Source of the DNA: Pseudoalteromonas luteoviolacea B = ATCC 29581
GTDB lineage: Bacteria; Pseudomonadota; Gammaproteobacteria; Enterobacterales; Alteromonadaceae
NCBI GenBank assembly: GCA_000333235.1
Contig: CAPN01000034.1
Coordinates: 121,563 to 185,562, forward strand
Direction: 5' to 3'
Length of the DNA stretch: 64,000 bases
Each line of letters opens with the position of its first letter. The first letter of the stretch is position 1. Below the pieces are notes generated by a model, which was not told the origin of the DNA, did not search any database, and worked only from the letters and a program-made list of their open reading frames with translations. A program made the translations under genes and the position numbers. Shown piece after piece: positions 1-9,489 of the stretch.

Positions 1-2
1 AA

Positions 3-1328
3 CGCCTACTTGAAGAAATCCTTTTTTATCCTCAAGCTCGTCAAAGCCATTTGATCATTCATTTAGACGAGGAGCTGCTAACGTCTTTTACCTTTCAAGC
101 ACTAACAACTTTATTCATTCACGTTGATAACTTTGTTCGCCAGCATGGTAATTCGGTTCTTTGGGTACTTACTGGAGAGTTCGCACTTACCCTTTTAGAC
201 CCATTACGCCGTTTTAATCATGTTGTTGCAGGCCTAATCATTACCACTACAGAAGCGGTAAGCCAAACTTTATTTATTGACTACTGGCGACATCCGACGG
301 GTTACATCACTAAGGTTTCTTGCCAAGTGACTTCCCTCTCTCCGCTGACACTTAAGATCTATCACAAACAAGAAGTGGGTCACTTTCAACAATTCACCGA
401 CCAAAGCCATGTTTTGATTAATCGCTCACTGGTGCCAAGCAATACCAAATTGCCACCGAATTACACGATATTCGAGAGCAATGATGAGCTATATGAGGAA
501 GCCAAAGGAAAAAAAGCAGCAACCGTTATTTTTGAAATTGACAAAGCTACTGACTTACTTCGACTTGGTGAACAATGTCTGTATTTACGAAAAACAGCAG
601 GAAACTGGCTAAAAATAGTACTTAAAAATACCGATGGCGTGATCCGACATAAAGACGAATGTATCTTTTTAACCGTGGGCGTGAATTTAATATTACATAG
701 CGCGACAGATATATCGCGATTGCTGTCGCAAGTACAAGCCATACAAGGCTACAAATTTGCTCGCCCGCTTCCACAACATTTTAACGATGTGGTTTCGCAC
801 GCTCAAGGCTCTCTTGAAAAAGGTTATTTACCCGTATTTCGTTTTATAGATGAAGTGCTAAAGCATCGAGAGTCGTCCTTAAATACCGGTGTGAGTGGTG
901 TATTAATTGTGCTTAAAATGCAAAAAGGGTTAGATATTGAATCGGTGTTACCGCTCTTTAAAGTGAAACGCAGTGGCGATATATTTACTGCAACTGACAA
1001 AAGCGTGTATCTTTATCTGAACGCCTGTAGAGAAAATGATGTCGATCTCGCATTAACTCGGCTTTTCAGGTTGTCGCTTGGCGAGTTTTTCTTATTTCAT
1101 GACATTTATTCCTCTGAGCTCAGTATCGAAGAACAATGCAGAACTTTACGAAAGATGGCTATGAACGCCGATGTGACAAATTACTCAAAGCTCATCGATT
1201 CCAGTAATATTGCTGACCTAACGAAATTTAAACCTGAAACAAGAACTGAGTCCCCGCCCGTCTCAAGCGCCTATAATCGATCAAGCGCGACACCAATCAC
1301 TATAAAACTAAAGAAAGATCATGAATGA
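3..1328 (+). CDS. bcsE: Cellulose biosynthesis protein BcsE, 5' end outside the window
   Basis: This is the C-terminal 441 or so codons of BcsE; the frame is open from base 3, so the true start lies upstream, and the TTG at 51 is not a believable start. BcsE is a cytosolic c-di-GMP-binding partner of the bacterial cellulose synthase complex. The last third resembles the GIL domain: it contains RSGD (codons about 307-310 counted from 51), which fits the RxxD c-di-GMP-binding motif known for this family. Identification is strengthened by the next two genes, bcsF and bcsG, in the usual order and overlapping by 8 nt. The E. coli protein is about 520 residues, so roughly 80 N-terminal residues are missing here only because of the window edge. 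Confidence 0.88.
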   Translation, partial: RLLEEILFYPQARQSHLIIHLDEELLTSFTFQALTTLFIHVDNFVRQHGNSVLWVLTGEFALTLLDPLRRFNHVVAGLIITTTEAVSQTLFIDYWRHPTGYITKVSCQVTSLSPLTLKIYHKQEVGHFQQFTDQSHVLINRSLVPSNTKLPPNYTIFESNDELYEEAKGKKAATVIFEIDKATDLLRLGEQCLYLRKTAGNWLKIVLKNTDGVIRHKDECIFLTVGVNLILHSATDISRLLSQVQAIQGYKFARPLPQHFNDVVSHAQGSLEKGYLPVFRFIDEVLKHRESSLNTGVSGVLIVLKMQKGLDIESVLPLFKVKRSGDIFTATDKSVYLYLNACRENDVDLALTRLFRLSLGEFFLFHDIYSSELSIEEQCRTLRKMAMNADVTNYSKLIDSSNIADLTKFKPETRTESPPVSSAYNRSSATPITIKLKKDHE

Positions 1329-1491
1329 CCATATATTCACAGCATTAATCCTTTCACTACTGGTAGGCCTAGCCTTTGGTGTCTTAGGTGGCGAAATGTG
1401 GCGCAAAATTAGCGCATTAATAAAGGCATGGCGATTTCGCCACAAAGTGCTCGATGTATATACTCCGCCGACGAAAAAAAAAGAGAAGTAA
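1321..1491 (+). CDS. bcsF: BcsF, small single-span membrane protein of cellulose secretion
   Basis: A 56-residue protein starting at the ATG at 1321, which overlaps the bcsE stop by 8 nt. Residues 6-24 form one hydrophobic span (FTALILSLLVGLAFGVLGG), followed by a basic cytoplasmic-type tail ending in several lysines. In enterobacteria BcsF is a short membrane protein (about 63 residues) that links BcsE and the pEtN transferase BcsG. Size, topology and position exactly between bcsE and bcsG are the evidence; the sequence itself is too short for a strong family call. The stop is 3 nt before bcsG, so the three genes are surely co-transcribed. Confidence 0.85.
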   Translation: MNDHIFTALILSLLVGLAFGVLGGEMWRKISALIKAWRFRHKVLDVYTPPTKKKEK

Positions 1492-1494
1492 TAA

Positions 1495-3123
1495 ATGTCT
1501 GAAGAAAAATTATCCACTATTTTGCCAACGACTAAATGGCAGTCTCTCGGCATATGGAATGTCTATTTCCTATTCAAGTTTGGCTTATTCTACTTTTCGT
1601 TAATTGAACTACATATTTTAGAAAATCTCGCGTTAATCGCGTTTTTGGTATTGCCAATTGAAAATCACGCGATACGTACCTTAAAGCACTTGCTCGGTAT
1701 ATGCTTCGCGGTATTACTGTTACACCATGATTCTTATTTGCCTCCTCTGTCTTTATTACTGAACAGCAGTGATTTAATTACCTCATTTAGTATGAGTTAT
1801 TTAATCGAACTGATTTCAAGAATTGTCTCATGGCAAGCCACCTCATTGATACTCGTGTCTTTGGTCACTTACTTATATTTTAGTCAATGGGTTCGCTTTA
1901 CTGGCGTTAACATTATTGTACTCTTGTGCAGTGGCTTAATTGGTCAAATCAATACGCAAGACAGCGCCAAGTACACGCAACAGCAAAACACCCTGCCATC
2001 GCTCAACATAACGGCGAAACAACAACCTATTTCGGTAACCGATCCTGCAAGCGCGTTAGCTCGTTTTTATGCCGAGCAAAAAGAGTTGATCACTCAATTC
2101 CCCACTCAATTTAGCGGTGCTAATTTCGATTTGATAGTACTGAACGTGTGTTCGCTAGGCTGGGATGACTTGGACTTTGTTGGTATGGATAATCATCCTT
2201 TACTGCAACAATTTGATGTGGTGTTCGAAAATTTCAACTCTGCTACCTCATACTCAGGACCAGCAGCTACTCGTTTGTTAAACGCCAGCTGCGGTCATAA
2301 GGCACATGATGATCTGTATGCGAATAAACCAAAGCAATGCAATCTTTTCGGACAACTTGAGCAACTAGGCTTTCAAACCGACCTTGCGATGAATCATAAT
2401 GGCTTTTTCGATAGTTTTCTGCCATCGATTCGCGCGCAAGGTGGCCTTAATGCGCCTCTTCAATCGTTAGATAACATTAAAGTAATGCAGCGCTCGTTCG
2501 ATGGTTCACCGATCTACAGTGATGGACAAGTTCTCACTGAGTGGCTACGCAATCGAGCTGGGAGTCAAGTGGCTCGACACGCACTCTATTTCAATAGTAT
2601 TAGCCTCCACGATGGCAACTTACTCGCTGGTACGTCAAATAACTTGAACAGCCTCGAAAGCTATGGAGCACGTGCTCAAACACTCTTTAAGGATTTTGAA
2701 CGCTTTTTTGAAACCCTTTCACGTACTGGCAAAAATTATCTCGTCGTAATGGTACCTGAACACGGAGCGGCACTGAGAGGTGATCAAATGCAATTTGCTG
2801 GACTTCGTGAAATTCCAAGTCCTGCTATCGTAAACGTTCCCGTTGGCATTAAGTTTATTAGCTCAACTCAAAACAAAATAGGTCAGGGGTTAAAATATCG
2901 TGAGCCCGTCAGTTATTTTGCGCTATCCGAATTGATCGCTAGAACCCTACATAATAATCCATTCGATGGGCGTAACATTGATCTTGAGGAATTATTATCA
3001 GATTTACCACAATCAACGATGGTTGCTGAAAACAAAGGGACTAAAATGATTGTTTTTGATAACAAACCATTTATTCAACTCGATGGAGAAAGCTGGCAAC
3101 GCTACCCAAATCAACAGCAATAA
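1495..3123 (+). CDS. bcsG: Cellulose phosphoethanolamine transferase BcsG
   Basis: 542 residues. An N-terminal block of about five hydrophobic segments (residues 20-150) anchors the protein in the inner membrane, and a periplasmic alkaline-phosphatase-like catalytic domain follows. The active-site pattern of E. coli BcsG (Cys243, Ser278, Cys290, His443) can be mapped: Cys219 in NVCSLGWDDL, Ser254 in SATSYSGPA, Cys266 in LNASCGH and His423 in PEHGAA. The Cys-Ser and Ser-Cys distances of 35 and 12 are the same as in E. coli. The enzyme transfers phosphoethanolamine from phospholipid to cellulose in the periplasm. It starts 3 nt after bcsF. No terminator is visible after the stop; a diverged repeat fills the next 300 nt. 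Confidence 0.95.
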   Translation: MSEEKLSTILPTTKWQSLGIWNVYFLFKFGLFYFSLIELHILENLALIAFLVLPIENHAIRTLKHLLGICFAVLLLHHDSYLPPLSLLLNSSDLITSFSMSYLIELISRIVSWQATSLILVSLVTYLYFSQWVRFTGVNIIVLLCSGLIGQINTQDSAKYTQQQNTLPSLNITAKQQPISVTDPASALARFYAEQKELITQFPTQFSGANFDLIVLNVCSLGWDDLDFVGMDNHPLLQQFDVVFENFNSATSYSGPAATRLLNASCGHKAHDDLYANKPKQCNLFGQLEQLGFQTDLAMNHNGFFDSFLPSIRAQGGLNAPLQSLDNIKVMQRSFDGSPIYSDGQVLTEWLRNRAGSQVARHALYFNSISLHDGNLLAGTSNNLNSLESYGARAQTLFKDFERFFETLSRTGKNYLVVMVPEHGAALRGDQMQFAGLREIPSPAIVNVPVGIKFISSTQNKIGQGLKYREPVSYFALSELIARTLHNNPFDGRNIDLEELLSDLPQSTMVAENKGTKMIVFDNKPFIQLDGESWQRYPNQQQ

Positions 3124-3158
3124 ATTTATGGTACACTTCGTGTTTCGTTTTACTATTC

Positions 3159-3400
3159 CAAAACACATCAAGAAGTGGGATCCAACGCCACCCATTTTGT
3201 ACTGTTTAACGTAAAAACACGAAGCAATGCTGGACCCTTTGGAGCCGTTTGAATGAAAAAATGAAGCAAATGGGCAACACGCTAAAGAGGCTATTTTGTC
3301 GGCCGTGAAGCTTTGTTATGGAACTTAAGCCCTAAAGTATTATGTATCAAGTCAATGTCGCGGCGCCTAAATGTCTATAAACGCGAGCTACATTCAAGCA
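3159..3400. repeat. Diverged intergenic repeat, copy A
   Basis: This stretch aligns colinearly with 30294-30546, at roughly 60 percent identity by eye with small gaps. Shared blocks include a GGATCC-containing segment followed by a CNCATTTT block (A 3178-3197), an AT-rich purine tract (A 3253-3272) and TATGTATCAA plus GTCGCG (A 3341-3364). No clear protein-coding frame spans the copy. It lies in the gap between bcsG and groL, so the 347 nt without a gene are this repeat plus the groL terminator. Family and function are unknown to me. Confidence 0.6.
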
Positions 3401-3420
3401 TTTCTAAGTTAATTAGATAT

Positions 3421-3450
3421 AAAAAAACCCGACATCAAGTCGGGTTTTTT
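3421..3450 (-). terminator. Rho-independent terminator after groL
   Basis: Stem of CCCGAC and GTCGGG around a short ATCAA loop, with an A tract on the plus-strand left side (a U run on the minus strand) and a T run on the right. It sits 21 nt beyond the groL stop. The symmetry means it may also stop plus-strand transcripts coming from bcsEFG. Confidence 0.85.
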
Positions 3451-3470
3451 GTAACAAGCAGTAGCTGATA

Positions 3471-5120
<1,650 letters not shown>

Positions 5121-5165
5121 TTATTTCCTCTAAATTCGGTTTGTATTGAAAAATGAGTTAGCTAA

Positions 5166-5453
5166 TTAACCAACGATCCCAAGGATGTTGTCTTCGCGCA
5201 TAATCAAGTATTCTTGACCTTCGATTTTCTCTGCTTTTTCAACGTACGAGCCGAACAGCACTGTGTCGCCTACTTTCACTTCAAGCGCTCTCACTTCGCC
5301 ATTATCTAACACTCGGCCGTTGCCTACTGCAACCACCGAACCACGTGTTGACTTCTCAGCTGCTGAGCCTGTTAAAACAATACCGCCAGCTGACTTGGTT
5401 TCTTCTTCAAGACGCTTAACGATTACGCGATCATGTAAAGGACGAATGTTCAT
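5166..5453 (-). CDS. groS: 10 kDa co-chaperonin GroES
   Basis: 95 residues; starts [18 protein letters not shown], contains the mobile loop rich in Gly/Ser/Ala ([13 protein letters not shown], residues 23-35) that touches GroEL, and ends [14 protein letters not shown]. It caps the GroEL chamber. A good ribosome-binding site (AGGAGA) lies 9 nt before the ATG. First gene of the groS-groL operon. Confidence 0.99.
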   Translation of the reverse strand: MNIRPLHDRVIVKRLEEETKSAGGIVLTGSAAEKSTRGSVVAVGNGRVLDNGEVRALEVKVGDTVLFGSYVEKAEKIEGQEYLIMREDNILGIVG

Positions 5454-5524
5454 TTATTAAGTTCTCCTAACAGTTTCCTGATATATCTACAGAAAAATTC
5501 TTTTCAATTTAATTGCCACTTTTT

Positions 5525-5550
5525 ATGGGGGTGTTTAAGAAAAACCCAAG
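5525..5550 (-). promoter_or_regulatory. Sigma-32 (heat-shock) promoter of groS-groL
   Basis: On the minus strand CTTGGG (5550-5545) is followed after 14 nt by CCCCAT (5530-5525). Sigma-32 promoters have CTTGAA, an 11-15 nt spacer and CCCCATNT. The match to the -10 part is exact and the -35 part is 4 of 6. It lies between the fxsA stop and groS, about 70 nt before the start codon, where the heat-shock promoter of this operon is expected. Confidence 0.85.
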
Positions 5551-5568
5551 AGGCAAACACAAATTTTT

Positions 5569-6051
5569 TTATTCTTTTCGCTCAAATTCACCTTCAATTG
5601 TATTTGTCGATGATTTTGTGTAAGACGTTGATGCTGCGTTTTCTTGTGAACTATGCTGATACTGGGCAGAGTGCGTGGCAAAATTACCTGCAACATGTAC
5701 AGTGGCATGTTTCATAATTTGCGCAGCAAGGCTAGCTCGTATTGCAGGCGTTAGCAGTAAAAAACCCAGTAAATCGGTCATGATCCCGGGTGTTAATAAC
5801 AACACACCTGCGATGATCACACACAAGCCATCAAACAATTCTTTTGCTGGCATTTGTCCTCGTGCCATTTCTCCTTGTACAGCTCGAAGCGCATGCGCAC
5901 CTTGTTGTTTCACTAACTTAGCACCCAATATGGCGGTGAGTATCACTAATGCAATTGTGGCGAACCCACCAATGACATCGCTCACTTGAATGAGCAAGGC
6001 GATTTCAATAATTGGCACCAAAATAAACAACAAAAATAAAATTCGAAACAT
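5569..6051 (-). CDS. fxsA: FxsA family membrane protein
   Basis: 160 residues. Hydrophobic segments at about 1-22 and 27-43, a conserved amphipathic stretch (GAKLVKQQGAHALRAVQGEMARG) and a further hydrophobic hairpin at about 75-105 (GLCVIIAGVLLLTPGIMTDLLG) match FxsA, whose E. coli member is 158 residues and, in high copy, relieves exclusion of phage T7 by F plasmids. The C-terminal 45 residues are hydrophilic and Ser/Thr-rich. It lies directly upstream of groS on the same strand, the same neighbourhood as in E. coli. The normal cell function is not settled. Confidence 0.93.
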   Translation of the reverse strand: MFRILFLLFILVPIIEIALLIQVSDVIGGFATIALVILTAILGAKLVKQQGAHALRAVQGEMARGQMPAKELFDGLCVIIAGVLLLTPGIMTDLLGFLLLTPAIRASLAAQIMKHATVHVAGNFATHSAQYQHSSQENAASTSYTKSSTNTIEGEFERKE

Positions 6052-6206
6052 AAATTCTCCTGTGCAATGAAAGCGATTTATGGGCGAGGCGGTCTTAAAT
6101 CAAGTAAACCGTGACGATGATGAGCAACCCATCGTAATTTCGTACACTTTTTCTGACGCTTTCGCTAGACTGTGAGCAAATTAAGCCGCACATTTTGAAA
6201 CTTGTC

Positions 6207-6530
6207 ATGGAAAACACCGTATATAGACTCGCGTTTACGACCTGCGAAGACATCGATACAGCCAATCAGCTTGCTAAGCGGATTGTCGCAGAAAAACTCG
6301 TCTGTTGTGTGAACATTATCAGCAATATGCAGTCTGTGTATGAATGGCAAGGTAAAATTGTTACCAGCGCTGAATGCAAATTAATGATGAAAACGCGCGT
6401 CGATAAAATCGCAGCACTGCAAGCGTGCATCAATCTCCATCACCCTTATGATGTGCCCGAATTTCAGGTGGTAGCTATAGTTGATGGTTCGGCTGCTTAT
6501 TTTAATTGGATGAATGAGGTATTAGGTTAA
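6207..6530 (+). CDS. cutA: Divalent-cation tolerance protein CutA
   Basis: 107 residues from the ATG at 6207 (an in-frame TTG at 6195 is less likely). Recognisable CutA features are the LAKRIVAEKLVCCVNII strand-helix region, the YEWQGKI turn and the HPYDVPE signature followed by AIVDGSAAYFNWM. CutA forms small trimers related in fold to PII proteins and is linked with copper and other divalent metals in enterobacteria, though the mechanism is unclear. It overlaps dsbD by one base (TAATG), so the two are translationally coupled, an arrangement also seen in E. coli. Confidence 0.95.
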   Translation: MENTVYRLAFTTCEDIDTANQLAKRIVAEKLVCCVNIISNMQSVYEWQGKIVTSAECKLMMKTRVDKIAALQACINLHHPYDVPEFQVVAIVDGSAAYFNWMNEVLG

Positions 6531-8338
6531 TGCGGATATTCCTGCTTATATTAAGCCTTTTGTGTTTGCCCGTAATGGCAAGCAATTCCGTGTTGGATTC
6601 ATTATTGGCTCCAAAACAGCAAACGTTTCTACCTGTAAATGAAGCGTTTAAGCTCGACTTTGACCAACAAGACGATGTGTTATTTGTCGGGTGGGATATT
6701 GCTCCTGGCTATTATTTATATCGACATAAACTTGAATTTGTCGGCAAGGGCGTTGATTTAACGTTGCCTGACTTTGCGCCCGGGGTCGAAATTGAAGACG
6801 AATTTTTTGGCAAAACCCAAGTTTATTTTGACCAGTTTTCATTGGTTGCAAAACTAACAAACTTATCCGAAAACGCAGTAGTTAAGATCCGTTATCAAGG
6901 CTGTGCAGAAGCTGGGCTGTGTTACCCGCCTGAGATCGTGACCATTCCACTGTCAACGAGCCATTCAAGTTCACAAACTGTGCTTTCATCAATGAATTTA
7001 AAAGACGATGCAACTACTGCGGCTGTGGCACAAAACCAATCAGATCGAGAAACATCCAGTTCCACCTCATTTACGGATAAATTAGCCTCTCAAAGCTTGA
7101 TTACAAATGTTGGGTTGTTCTTTCTTGCGGGTTTAGGACTCGCGTTTACGCCATGTGTATTCCCTATGTTTCCTATTCTTTCGAGCTTGATCGCAGGACA
7201 AAAAGGGTTATCCACGCGAAAAGCGTTTGGTTTGTCGTTTGTTTATGTTCAAGGCATGGCAATTACCTATGCCTTATTGGGTTTAGTGATCGCCCATTTT
7301 GGTGGTCAAGTCCAAGGGTATTTGCAACAACCAGCCGTACTTTATAGCTTTAGTTTGTTGTTTGTGTTACTTGCTCTTTCTATGTTTGGCTGGTTTGAAT
7401 TGCGCTTACCGAGTTCGCTCACTGAAAAGCTCACTAATGTCAGTAATCAACAAAAAGGCGGAAGTATCGCTGGTGTATTTATCATGGGCGTGCTCTCAGG
7501 GCTTATTGCTTCGCCGTGCACAACCGCGCCTCTGTCTGCTGCACTGCTTTATGTTGCACAGAGTGGCGATTTGATTGTTGGCGGGATAACGCTCTACGCG
7601 CTCAGTTTAGGTATGGGCCTACCACTCCTTCTATTAGGAACATCAGGCGGTAAATTGCTGCCAAAAGCTGGAGCATGGATGGAGCAAGTCAAAGTCGCGT
7701 TTGGTTTTGTTATGTTAGTCGTGCCTTTAGTGCTATTAGAACGCATTATTGATGAAACCTTATTATGGAGTCTGTTTGCACTATGGAGCATCACCTTTGC
7801 CCTTTATCTTCATCATTGGCAAAGTGGGCTATCCCAAAGTAAAGGTAAAACGGTATTATGGACGCTCGCTGTGCTTGGCCTAGTGATTGGAGTAAGCACC
7901 CTTTACAAATACCATGTTGTTACCACGCCACAAGCAACCACAAACACAAACACAACCACGCAAACAGGTAAGTTTACGACCTTACCCGACCTGCCTGCAT
8001 TGCGAGCGGCCGTCGCTGAGGCGAACGCACAGGGAAAGCTTGTCATCGTAGACTTGTATGCTGAATGGTGCGTAGCATGCAAAGAATTCGAGAAATACAC
8101 TTTCCCAACACCAAAGGTGCAAAAAGCGTTCGAGAATTATGCTTTATTTAAACTCGACTTAACCGAAAGTGATGAGCGCACGATTGAGATCATGGAAACG
8201 TTTCAGGTTTTTGGCCTGCCAACTATTCTCTTTTTTGACTTACAGGGTGACGAATTGCCTCAACATCGCGTTACAGGATTTGTCGGCGAAGACGAATTTT
8301 CTACCCATCTTAATAAAGTTCACCAATTAGTGATTTGA
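6530..8338 (+). CDS. dsbD: Thiol:disulfide interchange protein DsbD
   Basis: 602 residues with all three parts of DsbD. A signal peptide (about 1-17) leads to the periplasmic alpha domain with Cys125 and Cys131 (GCAEAGLCYP); a membrane core of about eight helices (about 185-460) carries Cys209 in FTPCVFP and Cys330 in ASPCTTAP; the C-terminal thioredoxin-like gamma domain has the CVAC site at Cys514/Cys517. The protein passes electrons from cytosolic thioredoxin to periplasmic DsbC, DsbG and CcmG-type acceptors. It is coupled to cutA by a one-base overlap. All six redox cysteines are present, so it should be active. Confidence 0.98.
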   Translation: MRIFLLILSLLCLPVMASNSVLDSLLAPKQQTFLPVNEAFKLDFDQQDDVLFVGWDIAPGYYLYRHKLEFVGKGVDLTLPDFAPGVEIEDEFFGKTQVYFDQFSLVAKLTNLSENAVVKIRYQGCAEAGLCYPPEIVTIPLSTSHSSSQTVLSSMNLKDDATTAAVAQNQSDRETSSSTSFTDKLASQSLITNVGLFFLAGLGLAFTPCVFPMFPILSSLIAGQKGLSTRKAFGLSFVYVQGMAITYALLGLVIAHFGGQVQGYLQQPAVLYSFSLLFVLLALSMFGWFELRLPSSLTEKLTNVSNQQKGGSIAGVFIMGVLSGLIASPCTTAPLSAALLYVAQSGDLIVGGITLYALSLGMGLPLLLLGTSGGKLLPKAGAWMEQVKVAFGFVMLVVPLVLLERIIDETLLWSLFALWSITFALYLHHWQSGLSQSKGKTVLWTLAVLGLVIGVSTLYKYHVVTTPQATTNTNTTTQTGKFTTLPDLPALRAAVAEANAQGKLVIVDLYAEWCVACKEFEKYTFPTPKVQKAFENYALFKLDLTESDERTIEIMETFQVFGLPTILFFDLQGDELPQHRVTGFVGEDEFSTHLNKVHQLVI

Positions 8339-8344
8339 TCAAAA

Positions 8345-8368
8345 CAAGGGGCGTAAATTCGCCCCTTG
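8345..8368 (+). terminator. Hairpin after dsbD, likely terminator
   Basis: Perfect 9-bp inverted repeat CAAGGGGCG / CGCCCCTTG around a 6-nt loop, starting 7 nt after the dsbD stop. The following T run is weak on the plus strand, so termination may be incomplete. Confidence 0.6.
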
Positions 8369-8386
8369 TCTCATTAGACCAGTATT

Positions 8387-8417
8387 TTGCTGCTATTTAC
8401 CTCGAACGCTCTATAAT
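8387..8417 (+). promoter_or_regulatory. Sigma-70 promoter for aroQ-accB-accC
   Basis: A perfect -10 box TATAAT at 8412-8417, with a poor -35-like TTGCTG at 8387-8392 (19 nt spacing, longer than ideal). A GC-rich discriminator (AGTGCGCG) follows. Transcription would begin near 8424, giving a leader of about 100 nt that contains the hairpin at 8462-8508. Confidence 0.6.
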
Positions 8418-8461
8418 AGTGCGCGAAAGTGAGAAATATTTGCTATTTGATGTTGATCGGC

Positions 8462-8508
8462 TTAAGTTAACAAACAAATCTTATTAAAAACTCAGTTTGT
8501 TCACTTAA
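8462..8508 (+). promoter_or_regulatory. Leader hairpin upstream of aroQ-accBC
   Basis: Two 14-nt arms, TTAAGTTAACAAAC (8462-8475) and GTTTGTTCACTTAA (8495-8508), are complementary except at one position and enclose a 19-nt AT-rich loop. It lies between the putative transcription start and the aroQ ribosome-binding region. No T run follows, so it is not an ordinary terminator; it could be an operator for a dimeric regulator or an RNA control element. Function is inference. Confidence 0.5.
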
Positions 8509-8527
8509 CTCAGGGATTTCGCGAATT

Positions 8528-8992
8528 ATGACAGCAAAGTTAAAGATTTTAGTCGTAAATGGCCCAAACCTAAATATGTTGGGTACACGTGAACCCGAGC
8601 GCTATGGAACGCGAACGTTGCCAGAAATCATGGCGACATTGCGCAACCTTGCCGATCAGCACAATGTAATACTAAGTGATGTGCAAAGTAATAGCGAAGC
8701 GGAATTAATCGATGCCATTCATGGTGCGTGGCAACAAATCGATGCCATTATCATTAATCCTGCAGCCTTTACACATACTAGCGTTGCCCTTCGCGACGCC
8801 TTACTCAGTGTTGCAATTCCTTTTTTTGAAGTGCATTTGACAAATGTGCATGCACGAGAGCCGTTTCGCCATCATTCTTATTTTTCGGATGTCGCGCAAG
8901 CGGTGATATGTGGTTTAGGTGCTCGAGGTTATGAAGCCGCGCTATTCGCAGCCATCGACCTTGTGCAAACAAAGATTAATAAAATTAACTAA
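8528..8992 (+). CDS. aroQ: Type II 3-dehydroquinate dehydratase
   Basis: 154 residues. The type II signature is clear: [19 protein letters not shown] near the N terminus with the catalytic Tyr and Arg of the lid loop, [17 protein letters not shown] in the middle and [19 protein letters not shown] towards the C terminus with the catalytic His region. The cytosolic dodecameric enzyme removes water from 3-dehydroquinate in the shikimate pathway. It is 15 nt ahead of accB in the usual aroQ-accB-accC order of many gammaproteobacteria. The short gap and the single promoter upstream point to one transcript. Confidence 0.98.
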   Translation: MTAKLKILVVNGPNLNMLGTREPERYGTRTLPEIMATLRNLADQHNVILSDVQSNSEAELIDAIHGAWQQIDAIIINPAAFTHTSVALRDALLSVAIPFFEVHLTNVHAREPFRHHSYFSDVAQAVICGLGARGYEAALFAAIDLVQTKINKIN

Positions 8993-9007
8993 CAGGCGGG
9001 TCAAATT

Positions 9008-9469
9008 ATGGATATTCGCAAGATCAAAAAACTCATCGAACTAGTAGAAGAATCTGGTATTGCAGAACTTGAAATCACCGAAGGTGAAGAATCGGTTCGC
9101 ATCAATCGCTACAGCAATGCGCCTGTTATGCAAGCTCCTATGCACTATGCGGCAGCACCTGCACCTGTAGCGCCAGCAGTACCTGCAGCCGCTCCGGCAG
9201 TAGAAGCTGCGCCTGCAGCTGCCGCTAAACCTGCCGGTCACGAAGTAAAATCACCTATGGTTGGTACTTATTATGCTGCACCATCACCAGAAGCTGCAGC
9301 GTATGTTGAAGTCGGCAAGAGTGTTAAAGTAGGTGACACGCTTTGTATCATCGAAGCGATGAAAATGATGAACCAAATCACTGCTGATAAAGCTGGTGTA
9401 GTGAAAGCTATCCTTGCTGAAAATGGCGACCCCATCGAATTTGATCAACCACTGTTCATCATCGAATAA
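9008..9469 (+). CDS. accB: Biotin carboxyl carrier protein of acetyl-CoA carboxylase
   Basis: 153 residues. The N-terminal 35 residues ([18 protein letters not shown]...) form the usual BCCP helix, a flexible Ala/Pro-rich linker covers about residues 45-78, and the C-terminal biotinyl domain carries the EAMKMMNQI motif with the biotin-accepting Lys119. The protein carries carboxybiotin between AccC and AccA/AccD in the first step of fatty acid synthesis. It lies 20 nt before accC; both are probably translated from the aroQ transcript. Confidence 0.99.
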   Translation: MDIRKIKKLIELVEESGIAELEITEGEESVRINRYSNAPVMQAPMHYAAAPAPVAPAVPAAAPAVEAAPAAAAKPAGHEVKSPMVGTYYAAPSPEAAAYVEVGKSVKVGDTLCIIEAMKMMNQITADKAGVVKAILAENGDPIEFDQPLFIIE

Positions 9470-9489
9470 ACGCACTCGAGGATAACGTT

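Noticed and set aside
1308..1553. 81-codon minus-strand frame
   Set aside because: Antisense to bcsF and the start of bcsG; the plus-strand genes explain the region fully.
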